DNA from: Nocardioides sp. S-1144 | GTDB lineage: Bacteria > Actinomycetota > Actinomycetes > Propionibacteriales > Nocardioidaceae | DNA: 64,000 nucleotides | Reading direction: 5' to 3' | Assembly: GCF_005954645.2 (NCBI RefSeq) | Contig: NZ_CP040695.2 | Location: forward strand, 3,782,001-3,846,000 | Part shown: positions 6,580-15,350 of the stretch, in pieces | How the letters are laid out: each line of letters starts with the position of its first letter | Position numbering within the stretch: position 1 is the first letter of the stretch | Translations under genes and position numbers: made by a program | The notes under the pieces: generated by a model | Databases searched by the model: none | What the model was told of the DNA's origin: nothing | The model's input: the letters and a program-made list of their open reading frames with translations, nothing else

Positions 6580-7887
6580 TCAGCGCCGCGGCCGCCGGTC
6601 GACGATCCGCCGCATCTTGCCGAGCGAGCGCTCGACGGAGTCCGGCTCCACGACGTCGACGGCGACGCTCACCCCGATCGAGGCCTTGACCAGCCCCTTC
6701 AGCCGGACGCCGGCCTCCGCCGCCGCCCCGGGAGCCGCGTGCTCGCGCCGCTCGACGAGCACGGTGAGGCTGTCGAGGTTCCCCTCACGGTCCAGCACGC
6801 ACTGGAAGTGCGGCGACAGCTCGGGCGTGCGCAGGATCAGCTCCTCGATCTGGGTGGGGAACAGGTTGACCCCGCGCAGGATGATCATGTCGTCGGTGCG
6901 GCCGGTGATCTTCTCCATCCGGCGCATCGTGCGCGCGGTGCCCGGCAGCAGCCGGGTGAGGTCGCGGGTGCGGTAGCGGATCACCGGCATCGCCTGCTTG
7001 GTGAGCGAGGTGAGGACCAGCTCGCCCTCCTCCCCGTCGGGCAGCACCTCGCCGGTGACCGGGTCGACGACCTCGGGGTAGAAGTGGTCCTCCCAGACGT
7101 GCAGCCCGTCCTTGGACTCGACGCACTCGCTGGCGACGCCGGGCCCGATCACCTCCGACAGGCCGTAGATGTCGACCGCGTGCATGTCGAGGCGCTCCTC
7201 CATCTCGCGTCGCATGTCGTTGGTCCACGGCTCGGCCCCGAAGATGCCGACCTTGAGCGACGTCGAGCGCGGGTCGATCCCCTGCCGCTCCATCTCGTCG
7301 ACGACCGAGAGCATGTACGACGGGGTCACCATGATCAGGTCGGGCCGGAAGTCCTGGATCAGCTGGACCTGCCGCTCGGTCATCCCGCCGGAGACGGGGA
7401 CGACGGTGCAGCCGAGCCGCTCGGCGCCGTAGTGCGCGCCCAGGCCGCCGGTGAACAGCCCGTACCCGTAGGCGTTGTGCAGCACGTGCCCGGCGCGGCC
7501 GCCGGCGGCGCGGATGCTGCGCGCGACCACGTCGGCCCACATGTCGACGTCGGCGCGGGTGTAGCCGACGACGGTCGGCTTGCCCGTCGTCCCGGACGAC
7601 GCGTGCAGCCGCACGACCTGCTCGCGCGGCACGGCGAACATCCCGAACGGGTAGTTGTCGCGCAGGTCGGCCTTGGCCGTGAACGGCAGCCGCGCCAGGT
7701 GGCCCAGCTCCCGCACGTCGTCGGGGTGGACGCCGGCGGCGTCGAAGGACGCGCGGTAGTGGGGCACGTTGTCGTAGGCGTGCCGCACCGTCCGGAGCAG
7801 CCGCTCGGTCTGCAGCGCCCTCAGTTCGTCGACCGACGCGGTCTCGATCGCCTCGAGGTCGCCGGGGCGGGGGCTCAGGTCCTCCAT
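6580..7887 (-). CDS. paaK: Phenylacetate-CoA ligase
   Basis: A 435-residue adenylate-forming enzyme making phenylacetyl-CoA from phenylacetate, ATP and CoA, the entry step of the pathway. Motifs in order: the phosphate-binding loop HASSGTTGKPT (about residues 85-95), YGLSEVIGPGVA, which contacts the acyl-adenylate, and YRTRDLTR with RGVNLFPTQIE in the mobile C-terminal domain. Length matches PaaK. ATG at MEDLSPRPGDL has AGGAGTG seven bases upstream, and a longer in-frame extension would overlap paaI antiparallel in reading sense. It is the last gene of the minus-strand paa block, two bases after paaI. Confidence 0.97.
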   Translation of the reverse strand: MEDLSPRPGDLEAIETASVDELRALQTERLLRTVRHAYDNVPHYRASFDAAGVHPDDVRELGHLARLPFTAKADLRDNYPFGMFAVPREQVVRLHASSGTTGKPTVVGYTRADVDMWADVVARSIRAAGGRAGHVLHNAYGYGLFTGGLGAHYGAERLGCTVVPVSGGMTERQVQLIQDFRPDLIMVTPSYMLSVVDEMERQGIDPRSTSLKVGIFGAEPWTNDMRREMEERLDMHAVDIYGLSEVIGPGVASECVESKDGLHVWEDHFYPEVVDPVTGEVLPDGEEGELVLTSLTKQAMPVIRYRTRDLTRLLPGTARTMRRMEKITGRTDDMIILRGVNLFPTQIEELILRTPELSPHFQCVLDREGNLDSLTVLVERREHAAPGAAAEAGVRLKGLVKASIGVSVAVDVVEPDSVERSLGKMRRIVDRRPRR

Positions 7888-7889
7888 GG

Positions 7890-8324
7890 TCACTCCTGTC
7901 CGCGAGCGGTTGCCAGGGCGCGGCTGCGTCCTCGCATCTCGGCGATCGGCACGCCGTCGGAGTCCCGGCGCACCGTGACGTCGTAGAGGCCGGACCGGCC
8001 CCGCAGCGCGGTCTCGCGCGCCCGGGCCACGAGCCGGTCGCCGAGCCGGCCGGCCTCGAGGAAGGTGATGTCGAAGCCCGACGCCACCGTCGTCCGGCCG
8101 CGGGAGTTGCAGGCCAGCGCGAAGGCGCTGTCGGCCAGGGTGGCCACGAGGCCGCCGTGCGCCAGCGCGTAGCCGTTGACCATGTCGGCGCGCACCGTCA
8201 TCGCCACCTCGGCCCGTCCCTCGCCGAGGTCGAGCAGCTCCATCCCCAGGGCTCGGGACGCCGGGTCGCCGGCCCACATCGCCCGCGCCGTGTCGAGCGG
8301 GTCGGGCCCCGCGATCTCAGGCAT
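7890..8324 (-). CDS. paaI: Hydroxyphenylacetyl-CoA thioesterase PaaI
   Basis: A 144-residue hot-dog-fold thioesterase. The signature NGYALAHGGLVATLADSAFA (about residues 49-68) contains the HGG segment and the catalytic aspartate of the PaaI family. It hydrolyses dead-end ring-hydroxylated phenylacetyl-CoA species and releases trapped CoA. It overlaps the end of paaE by eight bases and is followed by paaK after two bases, so it is translated within the same message. Length is normal. Confidence 0.95.
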   Translation of the reverse strand: MPEIAGPDPLDTARAMWAGDPASRALGMELLDLGEGRAEVAMTVRADMVNGYALAHGGLVATLADSAFALACNSRGRTTVASGFDITFLEAGRLGDRLVARARETALRGRSGLYDVTVRRDSDGVPIAEMRGRSRALATARGQE

Positions 8325-9411
8325 CGAAGTCGACCGTGACGCGGTCGCCGACGGGGTAGGACTGGCAGGTCAGCACGAACCCGGCCTCGACCTCGGCGGC
8401 CTCCAGCGCGTAGTTGCGGCGCATGTCGACCTCGCCGTCGGTGACCCTGGCCCGGCACGTGCCGCACACGCCGCCCTTGCAGGCGAAGGGCAGGTCGGCG
8501 CGGGAGGCCTGGGCGGCGTCGAGCACCGTCTGGTCCTGGGGCATCGCGACGGTGGCCGAGAGCCCGTCGAGCACGACGGTCACCTCGGTGGTGGCGCCGT
8601 CGTGCACCGCCGTCTCGCGGCGGAGCTCCGGCGGCGGCTCGTCGACGTAGAAGAGCTCGGCGTGCACCCGGTCGGCGGGGACGCCGAGCTCGGCGAGCAC
8701 GGCGCGGGCCTCGGTGATCATCGCGAACGGGCCGCAGAGCCAGACGTCGTCGAAGCGGTCGACCGGCAGCAGCACCTGCAGGATCCGGCGGAGCCGGTCG
8801 CCGTCGAGCCGTCCGGAGAAGAGCTCGGCGTCGCGGGGCTCCCGCGACAGCACGTGCACCACCTGCAGCCGCGGGCCGTGCTCGTTCTTGAGGTCGCCGA
8901 GCTCCTCGGCGAACATCACCGACGCGCTCGTGCGGTTGCCGTAGAGCAGCGCGACCTCGGCGTCGCCCTGGGCCAGCAGCGAGCTGGCGATCGACAGCAT
9001 CGGGGTGATGCCTGAGCCCGCCGCGACGCACAGGTGCCGGCCGCCCGAGCGCGGGTCGGCGGTGAAGGTTCCGGTCGGCACCTGGACCTCGACCTCGTCG
9101 CCCGGGCGGACGTCGCGCACCAGCCACCGCGAGAAGAGGCCGTCCGGGATCTCCCGGACGCCGATGCGGGGCAGGGCCCCCGCCGGGGCGCAGATCGAGT
9201 AGGACCGGCGCTCCTCGCGGCCGCCGACCGTGCGTCGCAGGGTCAGGGACTGCCCGGGCGCGAAGGCGTAGGCGTCGGCGAGGTCGCCCGGGACGTCGAA
9301 GGTCACGGCCGCGGCGTCGTCGCACAGGGGCTCGACCGCCGCCACCCTCAGCGTGTGGAACGGCGCCGACCGGGAGGACCGGGCGGTCGGCGGCGCGGGG
9401 AGGACGGTCAT
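8317..9411 (-). CDS. paaE: Phenylacetyl-CoA epoxidase reductase subunit PaaE
   Basis: A 364-residue electron-transfer subunit. The N-terminal FAD-binding barrel contains RRSYSICAP (about residues 67-75), the NAD-binding region has AAGSGITPMLSIASS and WLCGPFAMI, and the C-terminal plant-type ferredoxin domain has CKGGVCGTC plus a later LTC, giving the four cysteines of a [2Fe-2S] cluster. It passes electrons from NADPH to the di-iron subunit PaaA. The ATG shares one base with the stop of paaD (TGATG). Longer frames upstream lie within paaD. Confidence 0.97.
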   Translation of the reverse strand: MTVLPAPPTARSSRSAPFHTLRVAAVEPLCDDAAAVTFDVPGDLADAYAFAPGQSLTLRRTVGGREERRSYSICAPAGALPRIGVREIPDGLFSRWLVRDVRPGDEVEVQVPTGTFTADPRSGGRHLCVAAGSGITPMLSIASSLLAQGDAEVALLYGNRTSASVMFAEELGDLKNEHGPRLQVVHVLSREPRDAELFSGRLDGDRLRRILQVLLPVDRFDDVWLCGPFAMITEARAVLAELGVPADRVHAELFYVDEPPPELRRETAVHDGATTEVTVVLDGLSATVAMPQDQTVLDAAQASRADLPFACKGGVCGTCRARVTDGEVDMRRNYALEAAEVEAGFVLTCQSYPVGDRVTVDFDA

Positions 9412-9893
9412 CAGATCTCCTTGACGTGCTCGAACGGCTCCAGGCACCCGGCGCAGCGGTAGAGCGCCTTGCAGGCGGTGGCGCCGTACTCGGAGGTGAG
9501 CTCGGTGCGCACCGACCCGCAGCGAGGACAGGTCACGGCGCGGGCGGTCGGCAGCAGCGTGAGCGGGATCGGGCCGGCGCGCCTGGGCGCCGGTCCCGGT
9601 GCCGAGAGGCCGTGGTCGCGCAGCGCCTGGCGGCCGCGCTCGGTGATCCAGTCGCTGGACCAGGCCGGGGTCAGGGACACCTCCACGCGGGCGGCGTACC
9701 CGGCGTCGGCCAGCCGGTGGACGAGGTCGTCGCGCATCGTCGCCATCGCGGGGCACCCGGAGTAGGTCGGGGTGATGGTCACCACCACCGTGCGACCCCG
9801 CTCCTCGACGCCGCGCAGCACGCCGAGGTCGGCCAGCGTGAGCATCGGCATCTCCGGGTCGCGGACCTCGGCCGCGATCGCCGCCGCCCTCAC
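9411..9893 (-). CDS. paaD: Phenylacetyl-CoA epoxidase assembly protein PaaD
   Basis: A 160-residue protein with an N-terminal DUF59/MIP18-type domain (DPEMPMLTLADLGVLRGV; TITPTYSGCPAM) and a C-terminal zinc-ribbon-like region with CPRCGS and CAGC. PaaD is needed for a functional epoxidase, probably by maturing the Fe-S or di-iron centre. The GTG start overlaps the stop of paaC (GTGA). Length fits the family. Confidence 0.95.
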   Translation of the reverse strand: MRAAAIAAEVRDPEMPMLTLADLGVLRGVEERGRTVVVTITPTYSGCPAMATMRDDLVHRLADAGYAARVEVSLTPAWSSDWITERGRQALRDHGLSAPGPAPRRAGPIPLTLLPTARAVTCPRCGSVRTELTSEYGATACKALYRCAGCLEPFEHVKEI

Positions 9894-10843
9894 CACTGGC
9901 CCACGGGGTGCTCGCGGGCGACCACCTGCATCTCGGCGAGCAGCAACGACAGGGCCTCGGTGTGCAGCCCGTGCCGCCCGGTGCGACCCCGGACGCCGGC
10001 GAGCGCGCCGCGCTCGGGACGCTCGACGTCGCTGGCGGTCAGCACCTGCGCGAGGACGGCGTCGACCTCCTCGCGCACCTCGGCCGGGTCGACGCCGACG
10101 CCGACCGCGGCGACGGCGGCCTCGACCGGGTGGGTCGCGAGCAGCTCGGGGTGGAGCGGCCAGACCTCGTCGAGCGCGGTGAGCAGCCGGCGCCGCGACT
10201 CCTCGGTGCCCTGCGCGAGGGTGAGGAACCAGCGTCCGGCGTAGTCGCGGTGGTAGGTGAGCTCCTTGACGCCCTTGACCGCGATCGCCGACAGCACCGG
10301 GTCGCGGCTCCCGGAGAGCCGGGTCAGGAGCGCGAGGCGGACCGTCGCGAACAGCAGCAGCCGCACGACCGTGTGCGCGAAGTCGCCGTTCGGCACCTCC
10401 ACCAGCCGCACGTTGCGGTAGTCGCCGGGACCGCGGAAGAAGGCGAGGGCGTCCTCGGCCGGCACCGGTGACCCCGCGGGGAGCACCGGCACCACCGACG
10501 CGTCGGCGGCCGCGGCCCGCGCGAGGAGCAGCCGGGCCTGGCCGAGGAGGTCGAGCGCGGTGTTGGCCAGCGCGATGTCCTCCTCGAGGTCGGGCGCGCG
10601 GCTGCACCACTCGCCGAGCCGGTGCGACATCACCAGGGCGTCGTCGCCGAGCATCAGGCAGTACGTCGCGAGCGCGGCCGGGTCGACGTCGTCGGGCACG
10701 GTCGTGTCGACGCCCGCGAGCGGGTCCTCGAAGTCGGTGCCGAAGGCCCACTGCGAGGCGTCGCCGGCGACGTCGTGGTGCTCGAGCAGGCCGTCGTAGG
10801 CGCTCCCCTGCTGGTGGCCGGGGTCGGGTGAGGAGTGGTTCAC
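9890..10843 (-). CDS. paaC: Phenylacetyl-CoA epoxidase structural subunit PaaC
   Basis: A 317-residue ferritin-like helical protein that pairs with PaaA in the heteromeric epoxidase but has lost the metal site. Typical segments are DDALVMSHRLGEWC (about residues 68-81), ELTYHRDYAGRWFLTL and the C-terminal MQVVAREHPVGQW. It is about 50 residues longer than E. coli PaaC at the N terminus (MNHSSPDPGHQQ...), as in other actinobacteria; an internal start nearer the conserved core cannot be excluded. It follows paaB by 25 nt and overlaps paaD. Confidence 0.95.
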   Translation of the reverse strand: MNHSSPDPGHQQGSAYDGLLEHHDVAGDASQWAFGTDFEDPLAGVDTTVPDDVDPAALATYCLMLGDDALVMSHRLGEWCSRAPDLEEDIALANTALDLLGQARLLLARAAAADASVVPVLPAGSPVPAEDALAFFRGPGDYRNVRLVEVPNGDFAHTVVRLLLFATVRLALLTRLSGSRDPVLSAIAVKGVKELTYHRDYAGRWFLTLAQGTEESRRRLLTALDEVWPLHPELLATHPVEAAVAAVGVGVDPAEVREEVDAVLAQVLTASDVERPERGALAGVRGRTGRHGLHTEALSLLLAEMQVVAREHPVGQW

Positions 10844-10868
10844 GGGAGTCCGTTCGTCCGGGGGTGGC

Positions 10869-11240
10869 TCACATGTGCGGGACGTCGTCGGGGATGGCGT
10901 AGAAGGTCGGGTGGCGGTAGACCTTGTCGCCGCTCGGCGCGAACAGCGGGTCCTTCTCGTCGGGGCTCGACGCGGTGACCGCGTCGGCGCGCACCACCCA
11001 GATCGAGACCCCCTCGTTGCGCCGCGTGTAGACGTCGCGGGCGTGCCGGACGGCCATCTCGTCGTCGGCGGCGTGCAGCGAGCCGACGTGCACGTGGTTG
11101 AGGCCGCGCTTGCCGCGGACGAAGACCTCGTAGAGCGGCCACTCGCGCTCGGCGCTGTGCTCCTTCTTCGCCACCGGGACGCCGGCGAGCGGGACGGCGC
11201 CGTGGCCGCCCTCGGCCGTGAGGTCCTGCCCGCCGCTCAC
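10869..11240 (-). CDS. paaB: Phenylacetyl-CoA epoxidase subunit PaaB
   Basis: A 123-residue small subunit. The conserved body runs from [20 protein letters not shown] (about residues 30-49) to [14 protein letters not shown]. PaaB bridges PaaAC heterotrimers. The GTG start overlaps the stop of paaA (GTGA) and yields a glycine-rich N-terminal lead of about 29 residues not present in E. coli; a shorter start is possible. Tight coupling to paaA supports the chosen one. Confidence 0.95.
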   Translation of the reverse strand: MSGGQDLTAEGGHGAVPLAGVPVAKKEHSAEREWPLYEVFVRGKRGLNHVHVGSLHAADDEMAVRHARDVYTRRNEGVSIWVVRADAVTASSPDEKDPLFAPSGDKVYRHPTFYAIPDDVPHM

Positions 11241-12214
11241 GCGGGGACCTCCGCGCCCGCGGGGCGCCGGCGGTCGGCGAAGGCCGTCGCGGCCTCGCGC
11301 ACCCAGGCGCCGTCCTCGTGCGCGCGGCGCCGGTGGGCGAGCCGCTGGGTGTTGCACGGCCCGTTGCCCCGGACGACCTGCACGAACTCGTCCCAGTCGG
11401 GCTCGCCGAAGTCGTGGTGGCCGCGCTCGGCGTTCCAGCGCAGCGCGGGGTCGGGGAAGGTGACCCCGAGCGCCTCGGCCTGCGGCACGCTCATGTCGAC
11501 GAAGCGCTGGCGCAGGTCGTCGTTGGTGTTGCGCTTCACGCCCCACGCCATCGACTGCGCGGTGTTCGGGGAGTCGGCGTCGGGCGGTCCGAACATCATC
11601 AGCGCCGGCCACCAGAACCGGTCGACCGACTCCTGCACCATCGCCCGCTGCTCGTCGGTGCCGCGCATCATCGTGCTGAGCAGCTCGTAGCCCTGGCGCT
11701 GGTGGAACGACTCCTCCTTGCAGATCCGGATCATCGCCCGGCCGTAGGGCCCGTAGGACGTGCGGCACAGCGGCACCTGGTTGCAGATGGCGGCGCCGTC
11801 GACGAGCCAGCCGATGGTGCCGACGTCGGCGTAGGACAGCGTCGGGTAGTTGAAGATCGAGGAGTACTTCTGCCGGCCCTCGACGAGCAGCTCGGTCAGC
11901 TCCTGGCGGGAGACGCCGAGCGTCTCAGCCGCGGAGTAGAGGTACAGCCCGTGCCCCGCCTCGTCCTGCACCTTGGCCAGCAGGATGGCCTTGCGGCGCA
12001 GCGACGGCGCGCGGGTGATCCACGCGCCCTCCGGCTGCATCCCGATGATCTCGGAGTGGGCGTGCTGGGCCACCTGGCGCACCAGGGTCTTGCGGTAGGC
12101 GTCCGGCATCCAGTCGCGCGGCTCGATGCGGTCGCTGCGGGCGATCGTGGCCTCGAACTGCGCCTCCAGGTCGACCAGGTCGGGCAGGTCGACCTCGGTG
12201 TCGGTCGTGGTCAC
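11237..12214 (-). CDS. paaA: Phenylacetyl-CoA epoxidase catalytic subunit PaaA
   Basis: A 325-residue di-iron oxygenase subunit that epoxidises the ring of phenylacetyl-CoA. Ferritin-like metal-binding helices are seen as [26 protein letters not shown] and [14 protein letters not shown], and [12 protein letters not shown] is typical of the C-terminal part. GTG at VTTTDTEVD is preceded by AAGGAG at a good distance; the frame can be extended upstream but would run into the operator. First gene of the minus-strand paa block, transcribed away from paaZ. Confidence 0.97.
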   Translation of the reverse strand: MTTTDTEVDLPDLVDLEAQFEATIARSDRIEPRDWMPDAYRKTLVRQVAQHAHSEIIGMQPEGAWITRAPSLRRKAILLAKVQDEAGHGLYLYSAAETLGVSRQELTELLVEGRQKYSSIFNYPTLSYADVGTIGWLVDGAAICNQVPLCRTSYGPYGRAMIRICKEESFHQRQGYELLSTMMRGTDEQRAMVQESVDRFWWPALMMFGPPDADSPNTAQSMAWGVKRNTNDDLRQRFVDMSVPQAEALGVTFPDPALRWNAERGHHDFGEPDWDEFVQVVRGNGPCNTQRLAHRRRAHEDGAWVREAATAFADRRRPAGAEVPA

Positions 12215-12242
12215 GAGCGCTCCTTCTCCGGCGGGCTTTACT

Positions 12243-12254
12243 GACCGTACGGTC
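12243..12254. promoter_or_regulatory. TetR-type operator between paaA and paaZ
   Basis: GACCGTACGGTC is a perfect 12-bp palindrome in the 91-bp divergent intergenic region, flanked by AT-richer sequence (TTTACT, TAATACC) unusual for this genome and likely to hold the two promoters. It is the best candidate for the PaaR site and could control both transcripts. Confidence 0.75.
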
Positions 12255-12305
12255 TGTAATACCTTGACACGCATCCACCGACCACGCAAGGGACGGAGTC
12301 ACCTC

Positions 12306-14360
12306 GTGACCGCACTGCTCGAGAGCTACAGCGCCGGGCGCTGGTACGCCGCCACCGACGAGGGCCGGCCGGTCCTCGACGCGGTCACCGGCGAGGAGGT
12401 CGCCCGGATCAGCTCGACCGGCCTCGACCTCGGCGCGATGGTCGCGCACGCCCGCACGGTCGGCGCACCGGCACTGGCCGAGCTCACCTTCCACGAGCGG
12501 GCCGGGCTGCTCAAGGCGGTGGCCAAGCACCTCACCGGTCTCAAGGACGAGCTCCACGAGCTGTCGTTCCGCACCGGCGCGACCCGCCGCGACTCCGCCG
12601 TCGACATCGACGGCGGCATCGGCACGGTCTTCTCGATCGCCAGCAAGGCGACCCGCGAGCTGCCGAACGACACCATCCACCTCGACGGCGGCCTCGAGCG
12701 CCTCGGCCGCGAGGGCACCTTCCTCGGCCAGCACGTCTGGACCAGCCGGCCCGGCGTGGCGGTGCAAGTCAACGCGTTCAACTTCCCGGTCTGGGGCTTC
12801 CTGGAGAAGCTCGCCCCGGCGTTCCTCGCCGGCGCCCCGACGATCGTCAAGCCGGCCGCGCAGACGGCCTACCTCACCGAGCTCGTCGTCCGCCGCACGA
12901 TCGAGTCCGGCCTGCTCCCCGACGGCACGCTCCAGCTGCTGGCCGGCAGCCCCGCCGGCCTGCTCGACGAGCTCGGCGTCCAGGACCGGGTCGCCTTCAC
13001 CGGCTCGGCCCACACCGCCGGCCTGCTGCGCAACCACCCCAGCGTCCTGCACGGCGGCGTCGAGCTGACCGTGGAGGCCGACTCGCTGAACTGCTCGATC
13101 CTCGGCCCCGACGTCACCGAGGAGGACCCCGAGCTCGACCTGTTCGTCCGGTCCGTCGTCGCGGAGATGACCGTCAAGGCCGGCCAGAAGTGCACGGCGA
13201 TCCGGCGGGTCCTGGTGCCCCGGGCGCTGGCCGCCACGGTGACCGAGGCGATCGCGGCCCGGCTGGCCACGGTGGTGGTGGGCGACCCCCGCTCCGACGC
13301 CGTCCGGATGGGGGCGCTGGTCAGCCTCGAGCAGCGCGAGGAGGTGCGCAAGGCCATCCAGTCGCTGCGGGCCTCCTCGGAGATCGTCTTCGGCGACCCC
13401 GACCACGTCGACGTCGTCGACGCGGACGCGGAGCGGGGCGCGTTCCTCTCCCCCGCGCTGCTGCGGGCCGCCGACGGCGCGGTCGAGCCGCACGACGTCG
13501 AGCCGTTCGGCCCGGTGAGCACGGTGGTGGCCTACGACGGCGTCGCGGACGCCGTCCGGCTGGCCGCGCGCGGCCGGGGCAGCCTGGTCGCCTCCGTCGT
13601 CACCCGCGACCCCGCGGTCGCCCGCTCCGTCGTCCTGGGCCTGGCCCCGTGGCACGGCCGCGTGCTGGTGCTCGACCGCGACGACGCCGCCGAGGCGGCC
13701 GCGGCGGGCGGGCACGGCTCGCCGCTGCCGGCCCTCGTGCACGGCGGCCCGGGCCGGGCCGGCGGCGGCGAGGAGCTCGGCGGCATCCGCGGCGTGCTGC
13801 ACCACATGCAGCGCACCGCCGTCCAGGCCTCCCCCGAGATGCTCACCGCGATCACGGGCCGCTGGACCACCGGCTCCCGGCGCGCGGTCGGCGACGTCCA
13901 CCCGTTCCGCAAGAGCCTCGCCGACCTCCGCGTGGGCGACGCGATCGCCTCCGCGCCGCGCCGGGTCACCCTCGCCGACATCGACCACTTCGCCGAGTTC
14001 ACCGGCGACACGTTCTACGCCCACACCGACCCCGAGGCCGCGGCCGCGAACCCGCTGTTCGGTGGCATCGTGGCCCACGGCTACCTCGTGGTGTCGCTGG
14101 CCGCCGGGCTGTTCGTCGACCCCGACCCGGGACCGGTGCTGGCCAACTTCGGCGTCGACAGCCTCCGCTTCCTGACCCCGGTGAAGGCCGACGACACCAT
14201 CGCGGTCACCCTCACCGTCAAGCAGATCACGCCGCGCACCAACGCCGACTACGGCGAGGTGCGCTGGGACGCCGTGGTGGCCAACGCGGGCGGCGAACCG
14301 GTCGCGACCTACGACGTCCTGACGCTGGTCGCCAAGGAGTGGCCCCCGACGCCGGCCTGA
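12306..14360 (+). CDS. paaZ: Bifunctional oxepin-CoA hydrolase / semialdehyde dehydrogenase PaaZ
   Basis: A 684-residue fusion. The N-terminal aldehyde dehydrogenase domain has the active-site AGQKCTAIRRV with Cys296 and ends near residue 525; the C-terminal MaoC-type hot-dog domain (about 540-684) carries GDTFYAHTDPEA with Asp568 and His573. The hydratase opens oxepin-CoA and the dehydrogenase oxidises the resulting semialdehyde. The GTG at VTALLESYSAG has GGACGGAG upstream; the frame extends further up but through the operator. Length matches E. coli PaaZ (681). The gene is divergent from paaA. Confidence 0.97.
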   Translation: MTALLESYSAGRWYAATDEGRPVLDAVTGEEVARISSTGLDLGAMVAHARTVGAPALAELTFHERAGLLKAVAKHLTGLKDELHELSFRTGATRRDSAVDIDGGIGTVFSIASKATRELPNDTIHLDGGLERLGREGTFLGQHVWTSRPGVAVQVNAFNFPVWGFLEKLAPAFLAGAPTIVKPAAQTAYLTELVVRRTIESGLLPDGTLQLLAGSPAGLLDELGVQDRVAFTGSAHTAGLLRNHPSVLHGGVELTVEADSLNCSILGPDVTEEDPELDLFVRSVVAEMTVKAGQKCTAIRRVLVPRALAATVTEAIAARLATVVVGDPRSDAVRMGALVSLEQREEVRKAIQSLRASSEIVFGDPDHVDVVDADAERGAFLSPALLRAADGAVEPHDVEPFGPVSTVVAYDGVADAVRLAARGRGSLVASVVTRDPAVARSVVLGLAPWHGRVLVLDRDDAAEAAAAGGHGSPLPALVHGGPGRAGGGEELGGIRGVLHHMQRTAVQASPEMLTAITGRWTTGSRRAVGDVHPFRKSLADLRVGDAIASAPRRVTLADIDHFAEFTGDTFYAHTDPEAAAANPLFGGIVAHGYLVVSLAAGLFVDPDPGPVLANFGVDSLRFLTPVKADDTIAVTLTVKQITPRTNADYGEVRWDAVVANAGGEPVATYDVLTLVAKEWPPTPA

Positions 14361-14370
14361 CCGGTCGGGG

Positions 14371-15273
14371 TCACCGCCCCTGCGGCGTGCCGTCGACGTA
14401 GGCGACGACGCGGTTGAACAGCGACGTCATCTGGGTGACGTCGGCGGCGGCGGTGCTCCGCGGCCCGGCGAGCTCGGTGGTCAGCGCGCCGGCCCCGGGG
14501 ACGCCGGCCTCGGCGGCCACCCGGGCGCAGACCCGGCTGGCCTCGCGCACGGCGGTCGGGTCGACGGTCCACACCGACTCGAAGACCCGGTCGCCGTCAC
14601 GGACGTCGCCCTGGCCGGGCAGCTCCCACGCGGTCAGCGCGACGGGCAGGTCCTCCCCGTCGCAGACCACGGCCCACTCCCGGACCATCGGGTGGTGCGG
14701 CGCCAGCGGCACCGCCACGATCGGCGACCCACCGGGGTCGCCGTCGGGGAAGTCGGCGAAGACGTGCGTCGAGGTGTTGGTGCGGGCCAGGTCCGACCAC
14801 CGTGTCTGCGCCGCGCGGTAGTGCTTCTCCTTCTGGAAGGCACCGAAGACGTGGGCCCGCTGCGAGTGCGAGCAGAACTCGTCCTCGATCGCCCAGGAGA
14901 GACCGAGCAGCGTCGACTTGCGCAGCCGTTGGGGCATCAGCCCCGGGTGCGTCTGGCGCAGCCGCGCGTAGACCGAGCCGTTGCCGGGCGGACCGGCCGC
15001 CGGCTCCGGGACGTCGTGCGTCGCGGCCCGGGCCAGGCGGATGGCGACGTCGAGCCGGATCCCCTCCTCGCGCCGCCGGACCACGTCGCGGACGGTGGCC
15101 ACGTGCTGGGCGTCGTAGCGCCGGTGCCCGCTCGCGCGGCGGTGCGGCACCGGGAAACCGTGCCGGCTCTCCCACACCCGCAGCGTCGCGGCACTCACGC
15201 CGGTGCGCTCGGCCAGGTCGCCGATGCTCAGCGACGCGTCGTCAGACACGGGCGCCCGGGCGGAGTTCGACAC
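14371..15273 (-). CDS. MerR-family regulator with DICT sensory domain
   Basis: A 300-residue protein. The N-terminal MerR winged helix is clear (LSIGDLAERTGVSAATLRVW, about residues 14-33, then ESRHGFPVPHRRASGHRRY). The C-terminal part (about 100-240) with LSWAIEDEFCSHSQRAHVFG matches the DICT domain seen in bacterial signalling proteins. GTG at VSNSARAPV was chosen for the GAGGAGG site before it; a longer frame reaches back 44 codons across the palindrome. It is convergent with paaZ. The signal is unknown; relatives of this architecture are often linked to light or oxidative responses, which is only a hint. Confidence 0.88.
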   Translation of the reverse strand: MSNSARAPVSDDASLSIGDLAERTGVSAATLRVWESRHGFPVPHRRASGHRRYDAQHVATVRDVVRRREEGIRLDVAIRLARAATHDVPEPAAGPPGNGSVYARLRQTHPGLMPQRLRKSTLLGLSWAIEDEFCSHSQRAHVFGAFQKEKHYRAAQTRWSDLARTNTSTHVFADFPDGDPGGSPIVAVPLAPHHPMVREWAVVCDGEDLPVALTAWELPGQGDVRDGDRVFESVWTVDPTAVREASRVCARVAAEAGVPGAGALTTELAGPRSTAAADVTQMTSLFNRVVAYVDGTPQGR

Positions 15274-15298
15274 CCCGTCCACCTCCTCGACCCGAGAT

Positions 15299-15315
15299 CT
15301 CCACAGCTTGTGGAG
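15299..15315. promoter_or_regulatory. Palindrome upstream of the MerR-DICT gene
   Basis: CTCCACAGCTTGTGGAG is a 17-bp inverted repeat (7-bp arms, 3-bp centre), 26 bp before the chosen MerR start. MerR proteins usually bind such dyads within their own promoters, so this may be an autoregulatory site. Confidence 0.45.
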
Positions 15316-15350
15316 GAGAGTGTGGAGGACGGGCGTGCGTCGTGTCCACG

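Noticed and set aside
3275..6976. A 1233-codon open frame on the plus strand
   Set aside because: It crosses antisense the DadA and both zinc-finger genes, the 10-bp repeats and then the PaaR-like gene in another frame; no domain is recognisable.
12126..12305. N-terminal extension of paaZ by 60 codons
   Set aside because: It would run antisense through paaA's start and across the operator; the GTG at 12306 has a ribosome-binding site and fits the family length.
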